This document shows positions 49,865 to 60,015 of a DNA stretch of 64,000 bases, in pieces. Source of the DNA: Crossaster papposus (Eukaryota > Echinodermata > Asteroidea > Velatida > Solasteridae); NCBI GenBank assembly GCA_037893245.1, contig JBAIAA010000735.1, positions 124,001-188,000 on the forward strand, read 5' to 3'. The first letter of the stretch is position 1, and every line of letters begins with the position of its first letter. A program made the translations under genes and the position numbers. The notes under the pieces are model-generated. The model was not told where the DNA came from. It did not search any database and saw only the letters and a list, made by a program, of their open reading frames with translations.

Positions 49865-49936
49865 GGCATAGTGGCGCAGTTGAAGCGTGCTGGGCCAATA
49901 ACCCAGAGGTCCGAGGATCGAAACCTCGCTCTGCTA
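49865..49936 (+). tRNA. A-type module with AAU anticodon
   Basis: CAU to AAU; C33 kept. The D module before it (near 49691-49762) has loop CATATAA, so UAU. Confidence 0.6.
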
Positions 49937-50646
49937 ACAAGTTTTTGGTATGACATGAGGTACTCGACTCGGAGTGACAAAGTAGACACTTTCTTGGTCA
50001 GTACCCGAGAGTTTGGTTGACCACAACCTCGGTCTGCTCAGGATAATTATTTCCTTGAAAGTGATTTCATTTTCATTACAAATAGTTACGCAGAGTGGTG
50101 CAGTGGGAGCGTGATGGGCCCATAACCCAGAGGCCCGAGGACCGAAACCTTGCTCTGCTAAAGAGGTATTTTTGCTTCACTGTTATTCAAATTTAATAAA
50201 TGTTTTAGAATGTTTTTAGAATGTCTGCTTTTATTTTGTTTGTTGTTTTTTTAAATTTACATGAGGCATGGTGGCGCAGTGGAAGCTTGCTGGGCCTATA
50301 ACCCAGAGTGCCGAGAATCAAAACCTTGTTCTGCTGCTAATAAGTACTCGACTCAGAGTGACAAAGTAGACCCTTTCTTGGTCAGTAACCGAGAGTTCGG
50401 ATGATCACAACCTCGGTCTGCTCAGGATAATTTTGTATTCGATAGGGATTTCATTTTCATTAAAAATAGTTACGCAGAGTAGTGCAGCGGGAGCGTGATG
50501 GGCCCATAACCCAGAGGTCCGAGGACCAAAACCTCGCTTTGCTAACGAGGTATTTTTGCTTCACTGCTATTCACATTTAATAAACATTGTAGAATGTTTT
50601 TAGAATGTCTGCTTTCATTTTGTTTGCATTTTCTAAATATACATGA

Positions 50647-50718
50647 GGCATAGTGGCGCAGTTGAAGCGTGCTGGGCCCATAACCCAGAGGTTCGAGGAT
50701 CGAAACCTCGCTCTGCTA
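50647..50718 (+). tRNA. A-type tRNA-iMet(CAU)-like copy, variant
   Basis: C48 to T. Confidence 0.65.
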
Positions 50719-51428
50719 ACAAGTTTTTGGTATGACATGAGGTACTCGACTCGGAGTGACAAAGTAGACACTTTCTTGGTCAGTACCCGAGAGTTTGGTT
50801 GACCACAACCTCGGTCTGCTCAGGATAATTATTTCCTTGAAAGTGATTTCATTTTCATTACAAATAGTTACGCAGAGTGGTGCAGTGGGAGTGTGATGGG
50901 CCCATAACCCAGAGGCCCGAAGACCGAAACCTCGCTCTGCTAAAGAGGTATTTTTGCTTCACTGTTATTCAAATTTAATAAATATTTTAGAATGTTTTTA
51001 GAATGTCTGCTTTTATTTTGTTTGTTGTTTTTCTAAATTTACATGAGGCATGGTGGCGCAGTGGAAGCTTGCTGGGCCTATAACCCAGAGTGCCGAGAAT
51101 CAAAACCTTGTTCTGCTGCTAATAAGTACTCGACTCAGAGTGACAAAGTAGACCCTTTCTTGGTCAGTAACCGAGAGTTCGGATGATCACAACCTCGGTC
51201 TGCTCAGGATAATTTTGTATTTGATAGGGATTTCATTTTCATTAAAAATAGTTACGCAGAGTAGTGCAGCGGGAGCGTGATGGGCCCATAACCCAGAGGT
51301 CCGAGGACCAAAATCTCGCTTTGCTAACGAGGTATTTTTGCTTCACTGCTATTCACATTTAATAAATATTGTAGAATGTTTTTAGAATGTCTGCTTTCAT
51401 TTTGTTTGCATTTTCTAAATTTACATGA

Positions 51429-51500
51429 GGCATAGTGGCGCAGTTGAAGCGTGCTGGGCCCATAACCTAGAGGTTCGAGGATCGAAACCTCGCTCTGCTA
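51429..51500 (+). tRNA. A-type tRNA-Met(CAU)-like copy, variant
   Basis: C41 to T in the anticodon stem (G-U) and C48 to T. Confidence 0.6.
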
Positions 51501-52229
51501 ACAAGTTTTTGGTATGACATGAGGTACTCGACTCGGAGTGACAAAGTAGACACTTTCTTGGTCAGTACCCGAGAGTTTGGTTGACCACAACCTCGGTCTG
51601 CTCAGGATAATTATTTCTTTGAAAGTGATTTCATTTTCATTACAAATAGTTACGCAGAGTGGTGCAGTGGGAGCGTGATGGGCCCATAACCCAGAGGCCC
51701 GAGGACCGAAACCTCGCTCTGCTAAAGAGGTATTTTTGCTTCACTGTTATTCAAATTTAATAAATATTTTAGAATGTTTTTAGAATGTCTGCTTTTATTT
51801 TGTTTGTTGTTTTTCTAAATTTACATGAGGCATGGTGGCGCAGTGGAAGCTTGCTGGGCCTATAACCCAGAGTGCCGAGGATCAAAACCTTGTTCTGCTG
51901 CTAATAAGTTTTTGGTATGACTTGAAGTACTCGACTCAGAGTGACAAAGTAGACCCTTTCTTGGTCAGTAACCGAGAGTTCGGATGATCACAACCTCGGT
52001 CTGCTCAGGATAATTTTGTATTTGATAGGGATTTCATTTTCATTAAAAATAGTTACGCAGAGTAGTGCAGCGGGAGCGTGATGGGCCCATAACCAAGAGG
52101 TCCGAGGACCAAAACCTCGCTTTGCTAACGAGGTATTTTTGCTTCACTGCTATTCACATTTAATAAATATTGTAGAATGTTTTTAGAATGTCTGCTTTCA
52201 TTTTGTTTGTATTTTATAAATTTACATGA

Positions 52230-52301
52230 GGCATAGTGGCGCAGTTGAAGCGTGCTGGGCCCATAACCCAGAGGTTCGAGGATCGAAACCTCGCTCTGCT
52301 A
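52230..52301 (+). tRNA. A-type tRNA-iMet(CAU)-like copy, variant
   Basis: C48 to T. Confidence 0.65.
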
Positions 52302-53011
52302 ACAAGTTTTTGGTATGACATGAGGTACTCGACTTGGAGTGACAAAGTAGACACTTTCTTGGTCAGTACCCGAGAGTTTGGTTGACCACAACCTCGGTCT
52401 GCTCAGGATAATTATTTCTTTGAAAGTGATTTCATTTTCATTACAAATAGTTACGCAGAGTGGTGCAGTGGGAGCGTGATGGGCCCATAACCCAGAGGCC
52501 CGAGGACCAAAACCTCGCTCTGCTAAAGAGGTATTTTTGCTTCACTGTTATTCAAATTTTATAAATATTTTAGAATGTTTTTAGAATGTCTGCTTTTATT
52601 TTGTTTGTTGTTTTTCTAAATTTACATGAGGCATGGTGGCGCAGTGGAAGCTTGCTGGGCCTATAACCCAGAGTGCCGAGAATCAAAACCTTGTTCTGCT
52701 GCTAATAAGTACTCGACTCAGAGTGACAAAGTAGACCCTTTCTTGGTCAGTAACCGAGAGTTCGGATGATCACAACCTCGGTCTGCTCAGGATAATTTTG
52801 TATTTGATAGGGATTTCATTTTCATTAAAAATAGTTACGCAGAGTAGTGCAGCGGGAGCGTGATGGGCCCATAACCCAGAGGTCCGAGGACCAAAACCTC
52901 GCTTTGCTAACGAGGTATTTTTGCTTCACTGCAATTCACATTTAATAAATATTGTAGAATGTTTTTAGAATGTCTGCTTTCATTTTGTTTGCATTTTCTA
53001 AATTTACATGA

Positions 53012-53083
53012 GGCATAGTGGCGCAGTTGAAGCGTGCTGGGCCCATAACCCAGAGGTCCAAGGATCGAAACCTCGCTCTGCTA
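53012..53083 (+). tRNA. A-type tRNA-Met(CAU)-like copy, variant
   Basis: G50 to A breaks a T-stem pair. The downstream T run is extended to six. Confidence 0.6.
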
Positions 53084-53794
53084 ACAAGTTTTTTGGTATG
53101 ACATGAGGTACTCGACTAGGAGTGACAAAGTAGACACTTTCTTGGTCAGTACCCGAGAGTTTGGTTGACCACAACCTCGGTCTGCTCAGGATAATTATTT
53201 CTTTGAAAGTGATTTCATTTTCATTACAAATAGTTACGCAGAGTGGTGCAGTGGGAGCGTGATAGGCCCATAACCCAGAGGCCCGAGGACCGAAACCTCG
53301 CTCTGCTAAAGAGGTATTTTTGCTTCACTGTTATTCAAATTTAATAAATATTTTAGAATGTTTTTAGAATGTCTGCTTTTATTTTGTTTGTTGTTTTTCT
53401 AAATTTACATGAGGCATGGTGGCGCAGTGGAAGCTTGCTGGGCCTATAACCCAGAGTGCCGAGAATCAAAACCTTGTTCTGCTGCTAATAAGTACTCGAC
53501 TCAGAGTGACAAAGTAGACCCTTTCTTGGTCAGTAACCGAGAGTTCGGATGATCACAACCTCGGTCTGCTCAGGATAATTTTGTATTTGATAGGGATTTC
53601 ATTTTCATTAAAAATAGTTACGCAGAGTAGTGCAGCGGGAGCGTGATGGGCCCATAACCCAGAGGTCCGAGGACCAAAACCTCGCTTTGCTAACGAGGTA
53701 TTTTTGCTTCACTGCTATTCACATTTAATAAATATTGTAGAATGTTTTTAGAATGTCTGCTTTCATTTTGTTTGCATTTTCTAAATTTACACGA

Positions 53795-53866
53795 GGCATA
53801 GTGGCGCAGTTGAAGCGTGCTGGGCCAATAACCCAGAGGTCCGAGGATGGAAACCTCGCTCTGCTA
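53795..53866 (+). tRNA. A-type module with AAU anticodon
   Basis: CAU to AAU, plus C56 to G in the T loop, which damages the B box. Confidence 0.55.
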
Positions 53867-54576
53867 ACAAGTTTTTGGTATGACATGATGTACTCGACTT
53901 GGAGTGACAAAGTAGACACTTTCTTGGTCAGTACCTGAGAGTTTGGTTGACCACAACCTCGGTCTGCTCAGGATAATTATTTCCTTGAAAGTGATTTCAT
54001 TTTCATTACAAATAGTTACGCAGAGTGGTGCAGTGGGAGCGTGGTGGGCCCATAACCCAGAGGCCCGAGGACCGAAACCTCGCTCTGCTAAAGAGGTATT
54101 TTTGCTTCATTGTTATTCAAATTTAATAAATATTTTAGAATGTTTTTAGAATGTCTGCTTTTATTTTGTTTGTTGTTTTTCTAAATTTACATGAGGCATG
54201 GTGGCGCAGTGGAAGCTTGCTGGGCCTATAACCCAGAGTGCCGAGAATCAAAACCTTGTTCTGCTGCTAATAAGTACTCGACTCAGAGTGACAAAGTAGA
54301 CCCTTTCTTGGTCAGTAACCGAGAGTTCGGATGATCACAACCTCGGTCTGCTCAGGATAATTTTGTATTTGATAGGGATTTCATTTTCATTAAAAATAGT
54401 TACGCAGAGTAGTGCAGCGGGAGCGTGATGGGCATATAACCCAGAGGTCCGAGGACCAAAACCTCGCTTTGCTAACGAGGTATTTTTGCTTCACTGCTAT
54501 TCACATTTAATAAATATTGTAGAATGTTTTTAGAATGTCTGCTTTCATTTTGTTTGCATTTTCTAAATATACATGA

Positions 54577-54648
54577 GGCATAGTGGCGCAGTTGAAGCGT
54601 GCTGGGCCAATAACCCAGAGGTCCCAGGATCGAAACCTCGCTCTGCTA
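54577..54648 (+). tRNA. A-type module with AAU anticodon
   Basis: CAU to AAU, plus G50 to C, which breaks a T-stem pair. The D module before it has loop CATATAA. Confidence 0.55.
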
Positions 54649-55358
54649 ACAAGTTTTTGGTATGACATGAGGTACTCGACTCGGAGTGACAAAGTAGACA
54701 CTTTCTTGGTCAGTACCCGAGAGTTTGGTTGACCACAACCTCGGTCTGCTCAGGATAATTATTTCCTTGAAAGTGATTTCATTTTCATTACAAATAGTTA
54801 CGCAGAGTGGTGCAGTGGGAGCGTGATGGGCCCATAACCCAGAGGCCCGAGGACCGAAACCTCGCTCTGCTAAAGAGGTATTTTTGCTTCACTGTTATTC
54901 AAATTTAATAAATATTTTAGAATGTTTTTAGAATGTCTGCTTTTATTTTGTTTGTTGTTTTTCTAAATTTACATGAGGCATGGTGGCGCAGTGGAAGCTT
55001 GCTGGGCCTATAACCCAGAGTGCCGAGAATCAAAACCTTGTTCTGCTGCTAATAAGTACTCGACTCAGAGTGACAAAGTAGACCCTTTCTTGGTCAGTAA
55101 CCGAGAGTTCGGATGATCACAACCTCGGTCTGCTCAGGATAATTTTGTATTTGATAGGGATTTCATTTTCATTAAAAATAGTTACGAAGAGTAGTGCAGC
55201 GGGAGCGTGATGGGCATATAACCCAGAGGTCCGAGGACCAAAACCTCGCTTTGCTAACGAGGTATTTTTGCTTCACTGCTATTCACATTTAATAAATATT
55301 GTAGAATGTTTTTAGAATGTCTGCTTTCATTTTGTTTGCATTTTCTAAATATACATGA

Positions 55359-55430
55359 GGCATAGTGGCGCAGTTGAAGCGTGCTGGGCCAATAACCCAG
55401 AGGTCCGAGGATCGAAACCTCGCTCTGCTA
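55359..55430 (+). tRNA. A-type module with AAU anticodon
   Basis: CAU to AAU; otherwise as the reference. The D module before it has loop CATATAA, as at 49.7 and 54.4 kb. Confidence 0.6.
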
Positions 55431-56141
55431 ACAAGTTTTTGGTATGACATGAGGTACTCGACTCGGAGTGACAAAGTAGACACTTTCTTGGTCAGTACCC
55501 GAGAGTTTGGTTGACCACAACCTCGGTCTGCTCAGGATAATTATTTCCTTGAAAGTAATTTCATTTTCATTACAAATAGTTACGCAGAGTGGTGCAGTGG
55601 GAAGCGTGATGGGCCCATAACCCAGAGGCCCGAGGACCGAAACCTCGCTCTGCTAAAGAGGTATTTTTGCTTCACTGTTATTCAAATTTAATAAATATTT
55701 TAGAATGTTTTTAGAATGTCTGCTTTTATTTTGTTTGTTGTTTTTCTAAATGTACATGAGGCATGGTGGCGCAGTGGAAGCTTGCTGGGCCTATAACCCA
55801 GAGTGCCGAGAATCAAAACCTTGTTCTGCTGCTAATAAGTACTCGACTCAGAGTGACAAAGTAGACCCTTTCTTGGTCAGTAACCGAGAGTTCGGATGAT
55901 TACAACCTCGGTCTGCTCAGGATAATTTTGTATTTGATAGGGATTTCATTTTCATTAAAAATAGTTACGAAGAGTAGTGCAGCGGGAGCGTGATGGGCCC
56001 ATAGCCCAGAGGTCCGAGGACCAAAACCTCACTTTGCTAACTAGGTATTTTTGCTTCACTGCTATTCACATTTAATAAATATTGTAGAATGTTTTTAGAA
56101 TGTCTGCTTTCATTTTGTTTGCATTTTCTAAATTTACATGA

Positions 56142-56213
56142 GGCATAGTGGCGCAGTTGAAGCGTGCTGGGCCCATAACCCAGAGGTCCGAGGATCGAAA
56201 CCTCGCTCTGCTA
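56142..56213 (+). tRNA. A-type tRNA-iMet(CAU)-like copy
   Basis: Matches the reference A copy. Confidence 0.7.
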
Positions 56214-56923
56214 ACAAGTTTTTGGTATGACATGAGGTACTCGACTCGGAGTGACAAAGTAGACACTTTCTTGGTCAGTACCCGAGAGTTTGGTTGACCA
56301 CAACCTCGGTCTGCTCAGGATAATTATTTCCTTGAAAGTGATTTCATTTTCATTACAAATAGTTACGCAGAGTGGTGCAGTGGGAGCGTGATGGGCCCAT
56401 AACCCAGAGGCCCGAGGACCGAAACCTCGCTCTGCTAAAGAGGTATTTTTGCTTCACTGTTATTCAAATTTAATAAATATTTTAGAATGTTTTTAGAATG
56501 TCTGCTTTTATTTTGTTTGTTGTTTTTCTAAATTTACATGAGGCATGGTGGCGCAGTGGAAGCTTGCTGGGCCTATAACCCAGATTGCCGAGAATCAAAA
56601 CCTTGTTCTGCTGCTAATAAGTACTCGACTCAGAGTGACAAAGTAGACCCTTTCTTGGTCAGTAACCGAGAGTTCGGATGATCACAACCTCGGTCTGCTC
56701 AGGATAATTTTGTATTTGATAGGGATTTCATTTTCATTAAAAATAGTTACGCAGAGTAGTGCAGCGGGAGCGTGATGGGCCCATAGCCCAGAGGTCCGAG
56801 GACCAAAACCTCGCTTTGCTAACTAGGTATTTTTGCTTCACTGCTATTCACATTTAATAAATATTGTAGAATGTTTTTAGAATGTCTGCTTTCATTTTGT
56901 TTGCATTTTCTAAATTTACATGA

Positions 56924-56995
56924 GGCATAGTGGCGCAGTTGAAGCGTGCTGGGCCCATAACCCAGAGGTCCGAGGATCGAAACCTCGCTCTGCTA
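56924..56995 (+). tRNA. A-type tRNA-iMet(CAU)-like copy
   Basis: Matches the reference; last complete A copy before the array ends. Confidence 0.7.
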
Positions 56996-57147
56996 ACAAG
57001 TTTTTGGTATGACATGAGGTACTCGACTCGGAGTGACAAAGTAGACACTTTCTTGGTCAGTACCCAAGAGTTTGGTTGACCACAACCTCGGTCTGCTCAG
57101 GATAATTATTTCCTTGAAAGTGATTTCATTTTCATTACAAATAGTTA

Positions 57148-57220
57148 CGCAGAGTGGTGCAGTGGGAAGCGTGATGGGCCCATAACCCAGAGGCCCGAGG
57201 ACCGAAACCTCGCTCTGCTA
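57148..57220 (+). tRNA. B/A hybrid tRNA-Met(CAU)-like module
   Basis: Body of a B copy whose 3' flank is A-type (ACAAG and T5), followed by a second R1 and B. The crossover lies in the last bases shared by both modules, and C is skipped. Confidence 0.65.
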
Positions 57221-57762
57221 ACAAGTTTTTGGTATGACATGAGGTACTAGACTCGGAGTGACAAAGTAGACACTTTCTTGGTCAGTACCCGGGAGTTTGG
57301 TTGACCACAACCTCGGTCTGCTCAGGATAATTATTTTCTTGAAAGTGATTTCATTTTCATTACAAATAGTTACGCAGAGTGGTGCCGTGGGAGCGTGATG
57401 GGCCCATAACCCAGAGGCCCGAGGACCGAAACCTCGCTCTGCTAAAGAGGTATTTTTGCTTCACTGTTATTCAAATTTAATAATTATTTTAGAATGTTTT
57501 TAGAATGTCTGCTTTTATTTTGTTTGTTGTTTTTCTAAATTTACATGAGGCATGGTGGCGCAGTGGAAGCTTGCTGGGCCTATAACCCAGAGTGCCGAGG
57601 ATCAAAACCTCGTTCTGCTGCTAATAAGTTTTTGGTATGACTTGAAGTACTCGACTCAGAGTGACAAAGTAGACCCTTTCTTGGTCAGTAACCGAGAGTT
57701 CGGATGATCACAACCTCGGTCTGCTCAGGATAATTTTGTATTTGATAGGGATTTCATTTTCA

Positions 57763-57767
57763 TTAAA
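57763..57767. other. Junction between array 1 and array 2
   Basis: Array 1 stops in the spacer between R2 and D. TTAAA is shared by the spacer and by the start of the second repeat, so the crossover cannot be placed more finely. Array 2 starts exactly at the left end of an alpha module. Confidence 0.85.
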
Positions 57768-57816
57768 GATAAGATTGCTAAATTTCGCGCGTTAAAACTG
57801 CCAAAAAAAAATAATC

Positions 57817-57889
57817 GGCCAGGACGACGACTCGAACCCAGGCGATTAAACCCCGCAAACGAGGAGCCTAACCACTCGGCCATTCGACT
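57817..57889 (-). tRNA. tRNA-like element, Ser/Leu-type A box, probably pseudogene (alpha 1)
   Basis: Minus strand, 73 nt as delimited. The A box TGGCCGAGTGG is a perfect match to that of Ser and Leu tRNAs; the B box GGTTCGAGTCG is near consensus. A T9 run follows (complement of A9 at 57803-57811). The D stem GCC/GGC forms, but the acceptor pairs poorly, the T stem has mismatches, and the region CTCC-TCGTTTGC-GGGG gives no clean 7-nt anticodon loop. I therefore assign no anticodon. It may be a tRNA-derived SINE head. Confidence 0.5.
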
Positions 57890-57963
57890 ACCGGTCAACA
57901 TTGTTTCAAATCGATGTGACTTATGTTTAAAAACTGAAGTAAGAGCTCCAGTGTAGAATGAAG

Positions 57964-58268
57964 AAAAAAAAAGTTATGTCGTGTTGACCAAGCATTCAGG
58001 GGGTCGAACCCGTGACTTTACTCACTGAACGACCACCCATATAGGACTCTTTTGGGTTCTAGGATTCCCGGCCCACCACACATCCTTCCCTGTCCATGTT
58101 CATGTAACCCGTAGGCCACGCTACCATAAAGGGAGGACTGACGGAGCGAGGCCCTAGCTCTTGCCGCCTATGCAAGCAAACGAGCTCCGTCCCTATACTA
58201 AGGTGCGCACCTGAACTCCGCGGACAGTACCAGCCTGACGAATTAAGCCGCTGAGCTAACTCCGGTTG
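57964..58268 (-). ncRNA. Candidate Pol III unit with widely spaced A and B boxes (alpha 1)
   Basis: Minus strand. TTAGCTCAGCGG at 58248-58259 resembles a tRNA A box; GGTTCGACCCC at 58000-58010 is a good B box; T9 follows (A9 at 57964-57972). The A-B distance of about 240 nt is long but within what type 2 Pol III promoters can tolerate. A closer A-box-like TCGTTCAGTGAG at 58021-58032 could serve instead. Short reading frames here do not look like a protein. Equivalent sequences occur in the other alpha copies. Speculative. Confidence 0.3.
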
Positions 58269-58348
58269 GTGATTGAAGACGATCAATTAATTCTTTTATA
58301 GATAAGATTGCGAAATCGCGCGCGTTAAAACTGGGAAAAAATGACGTC

Positions 58349-58421
58349 GGGCAGAACGGTGACTCGAACCCAGGCGATGGAACCCCGCAGACGAGGAGCC
58401 TAACCACTCGGCCATTCGACT
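58349..58421 (-). tRNA. tRNA-like element, Ser/Leu-type A box (beta 1)
   Basis: Minus strand. Perfect A box TGGCCGAGTGG, B box GGTTCGAGTCA, and T6 after it (A6 at 58336-58341). The acceptor AGTCGAA against TTCTGCC gives about 5 of 7 pairs counting one G-U, better than in alpha. The anticodon arm is again irregular (CTCC and GGGG around TCGTCTGC). Confidence 0.5.
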
Positions 58422-59124
58422 ACCAGTCAACACTGTTTGAAATCGATGTGACTTAATAGGTTTGAAAGCTGGAGTAATAGCTCTATCCTACATCTGCTCA
58501 AAGGAAGAAGGAGAAACTGTGTTTTCAGGGTTAATGATCCGCCCACGCATTAATTGTCCGAAAATTCGACTTATTTTATGTCGATAGAGGGCGCGCCACA
58601 CAAATAAAAGTCACCAGCAAAGCGCGGGCTCAAAGGAAACAACACAAAATCAGACAAACGGCGCTGCCTCGCGACACTCGGGAGTAGGGTGGCAATGTAT
58701 ATATTTTTTCATTGGAAATTTAGAAATTTAAATAAAATTGTCTTGTTTGCATTGGGTAAGAATTTTTCAAAAATAATCATCAGTCAACCCACCAAAAATT
58801 GAAGAGAATATGACATGCTAGTCGTCTTGTTTCTGTAGTCCCTGAACACGTGAAAGTTCTAAGTATTTTAATAAGATCGTGAAAGTATAGGCGTTTTAGC
58901 CCTTAGGTCTATGGGAATTGATTTGCTCCGTTTCACCCAAAGGGCTCTGTGTTAATAAACCCCGGTCACAACGGATCGTACGAAATGTTGTCCTGGTAAG
59001 GCCTGGTCACAACGAACCCACGACGCATTTGTTCCACGAAACGACATACAATTTGGGCAGATAGTGGGTCATCGGGGGTCGTCGCAAGACAGTCCTACGA
59101 AATTTCGAGCATCGTGGCATCGAT

Positions 59125-59142
59125 GTACGTACATGTACGTAC
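59125..59142. repeat. 18-bp perfect palindrome
   Basis: GTACGTACATGTACGTAC equals its own reverse complement. Also at 60841-60858 and 62560-62577. Confidence 0.95.
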
Positions 59143-59265
59143 GGACGGGTAATGACGCCTTGATCAAGGCTAAAGAAAACTATGCATTATTCTCTATTCC
59201 ACATCTTGTAAAAGTCCAAGGGTGGCATCGAAATGGATTTAGAAATTGCAAGTCGATTTGCAAGC

Positions 59266-59291
59266 GGGGGGGGGGGGGGGGGGGTGGGGGG
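59266..59291 (+). repeat. Poly-G tract (G19-T-G6)
   Basis: Nineteen G, one T, six G. Homologous tracts are G22-T-G6 at 60982-61010 and an uninterrupted G21 at 62730-62750, so length and interruption vary between units. Could form G-quadruplexes; length calls may include sequencing error. Confidence 0.95.
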
Positions 59292-59483
59292 AATTCATTG
59301 TACGTTTGCACTTTCACAAACATAGCATTGAAATGTATTGTAACGTCGAGCGACACATCAGAGCCAACACACCCCGCTTGCGTAAATTGACCGACTCCCA
59401 TATATAGGACTCTTCACTCGGGCGAATTAAGCCGTTGAGCTAACTCCGGTTGGTATTTGAAGACTATAATTTAAATCTTTTAA

Positions 59484-60015
59484 AGATAAGATTGCGAAAT
59501 TTCGCGCGTTAAAACTGAAAAAAAAAAAACATCGGCCAGGACGAGGACTCGAACCCAGGCGATTAAACCCCGCAAACGAGGAGCCTAAACACTCGGCCAT
59601 TCGACTACCGGTCAACATTGTTTCAAATCGATGTGACTTATGTTTAAAAACTGAAGTAATAGCTCCAGTGTAGAATGAAGAAAAAAAAGTTATGTCGTGT
59701 TGACCAAGCATTCAGGGGGTCGAACCCGTGACTTTACTCACTGAACGACCACCCATATAGGACTCTTTTGGGTTCTAGGATTCCCGGCCCACCACACATC
59801 CTTCCCTGTCCATGTTCATGTAACCCGTAGGCCACGCTACCATAAAGGGAGGACTGACGGAGCGAGGCCCTAGCTCTTGCCGCCTATGCAAGCAAACGAG
59901 CTCCGTCCCTATACTAAGGTGCGCACCTGAACTCCGCGGACAGTACCAGCCTGACGAATTAAGCCGCTGAGCTAACTCCGGTTGGTGATTGAAGACGATC
60001 AATTAATTCTTTTAT
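59484..60015 (-). repeat. Alpha module, copy 2
   Basis: Near-identical to copies 3 and 4, including its spaced-box element with MIVFN-type spurious frame; the A-run after the tRNA-like element is longer than in copy 1. Confidence 0.8.
59534..59606 (-). tRNA. tRNA-like element, Ser/Leu-type A box (alpha 2)
   Basis: Minus strand; B box GGTTCGAGTCC matches consensus exactly. D loop carries GTTTAGGC in place of GGTTAGGC. A long T-run follows. Confidence 0.5.

Larger units (their letters stand above)
46600..57100 (+). repeat. Region rich in the 782-bp unit variant
   Basis: Many units lack 20 bp directly after C. The loss lies between two AAG(T) repeats and removes the T5 terminator. Junctions are near 47199, 47980, 49561, 50343, 51126, 52710, 53492, 54274, 55058, 55840 and 56621, with one early example at 31710. 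Successive A copies are then 782 bp apart (for example 54577, 55359). C copies in these units also have G53 to A and C64 to T. Confidence 0.85.
1..57767 (+). repeat. Satellite array of initiator-tRNA-Met-derived modules, 802-bp higher-order repeat
   Basis: A 57.8-kb uninterrupted head-to-tail array, all in one orientation, continuing beyond the left edge. The basic period is about 401 bp; two diverged versions alternate to give an 802-bp unit (782 bp in many right-hand copies). Every 401-bp half has three tRNA-iMet-like modules, X, R and Y, in AT-rich spacers. In regular units, relative to the start of an A copy: R1 +103, B +224, C +401, next R2 +507, next D +628. I saw no foreign insertion or inverted copy. 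Large tandem tDNA arrays are known in animals (for example the Xenopus tDNA repeat that includes tRNA-iMet); a satellite made almost only of iMet-like modules is less usual. Function is not shown by the sequence. Confidence 0.95.
57767..58299 (-). repeat. Alpha module, copy 1
   Basis: About 533 bp. On the minus strand it reads: A-box-like TTAGCTCAGCGG, about 240 nt of unique sequence, B-box-like GGTTCGACCCC, a T9 run, then the Ser/Leu-type tRNA-like element and a second T9 run. Other copies: 59484-60015, 61203-61734, 62941-63473. This first copy differs from them at several sites (for example GACGACGAC before the tRNA-like B box and CTAACCACTC in place of CTAAACACTC). Confidence 0.8.
58300..59483 (-). 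repeat. Beta module, copy 1
   Basis: About 1,184 bp. Starts like alpha with a tRNA-like element (58349-58421), then about 1 kb that I do not recognise. That stretch holds an AT-rich part with GTATATATTTTTT near 58697, a doubled GGTCACAACG motif (58964 and 59003), an 18-bp palindrome, a G-run, and the shared terminal segment with CCGTTGAGCTAACTCCGG. Other copies: 60016-61202, 61735-62940, and 63474 to the edge. No coding gene is supported. Confidence 0.8.

Noticed and set aside
53753-54149. Plus-strand frames of 61 and 68 codons
   Set aside because: They read through tRNA modules and spacers; stop codons are missing only because of local substitutions.
267-57048. Recurrent minus-strand reading frames of 62-82 codons over the A, R1 and B modules
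   Set aside because: They are antisense to tRNA-like sequence and recur only because the DNA repeats. Indels and stops break them in many copies, and nothing resembles a known protein domain.
1-57767. CRISPR array
   Set aside because: Periods of 401/802 bp with tRNA-like content and animal tRNA features; repeats and spacers of CRISPR size are absent.
58964-59013. Doubled GGTCACAACG motif as transposon terminal repeats
   Set aside because: The copies are direct rather than inverted, and I found no target-site duplication or transposase.
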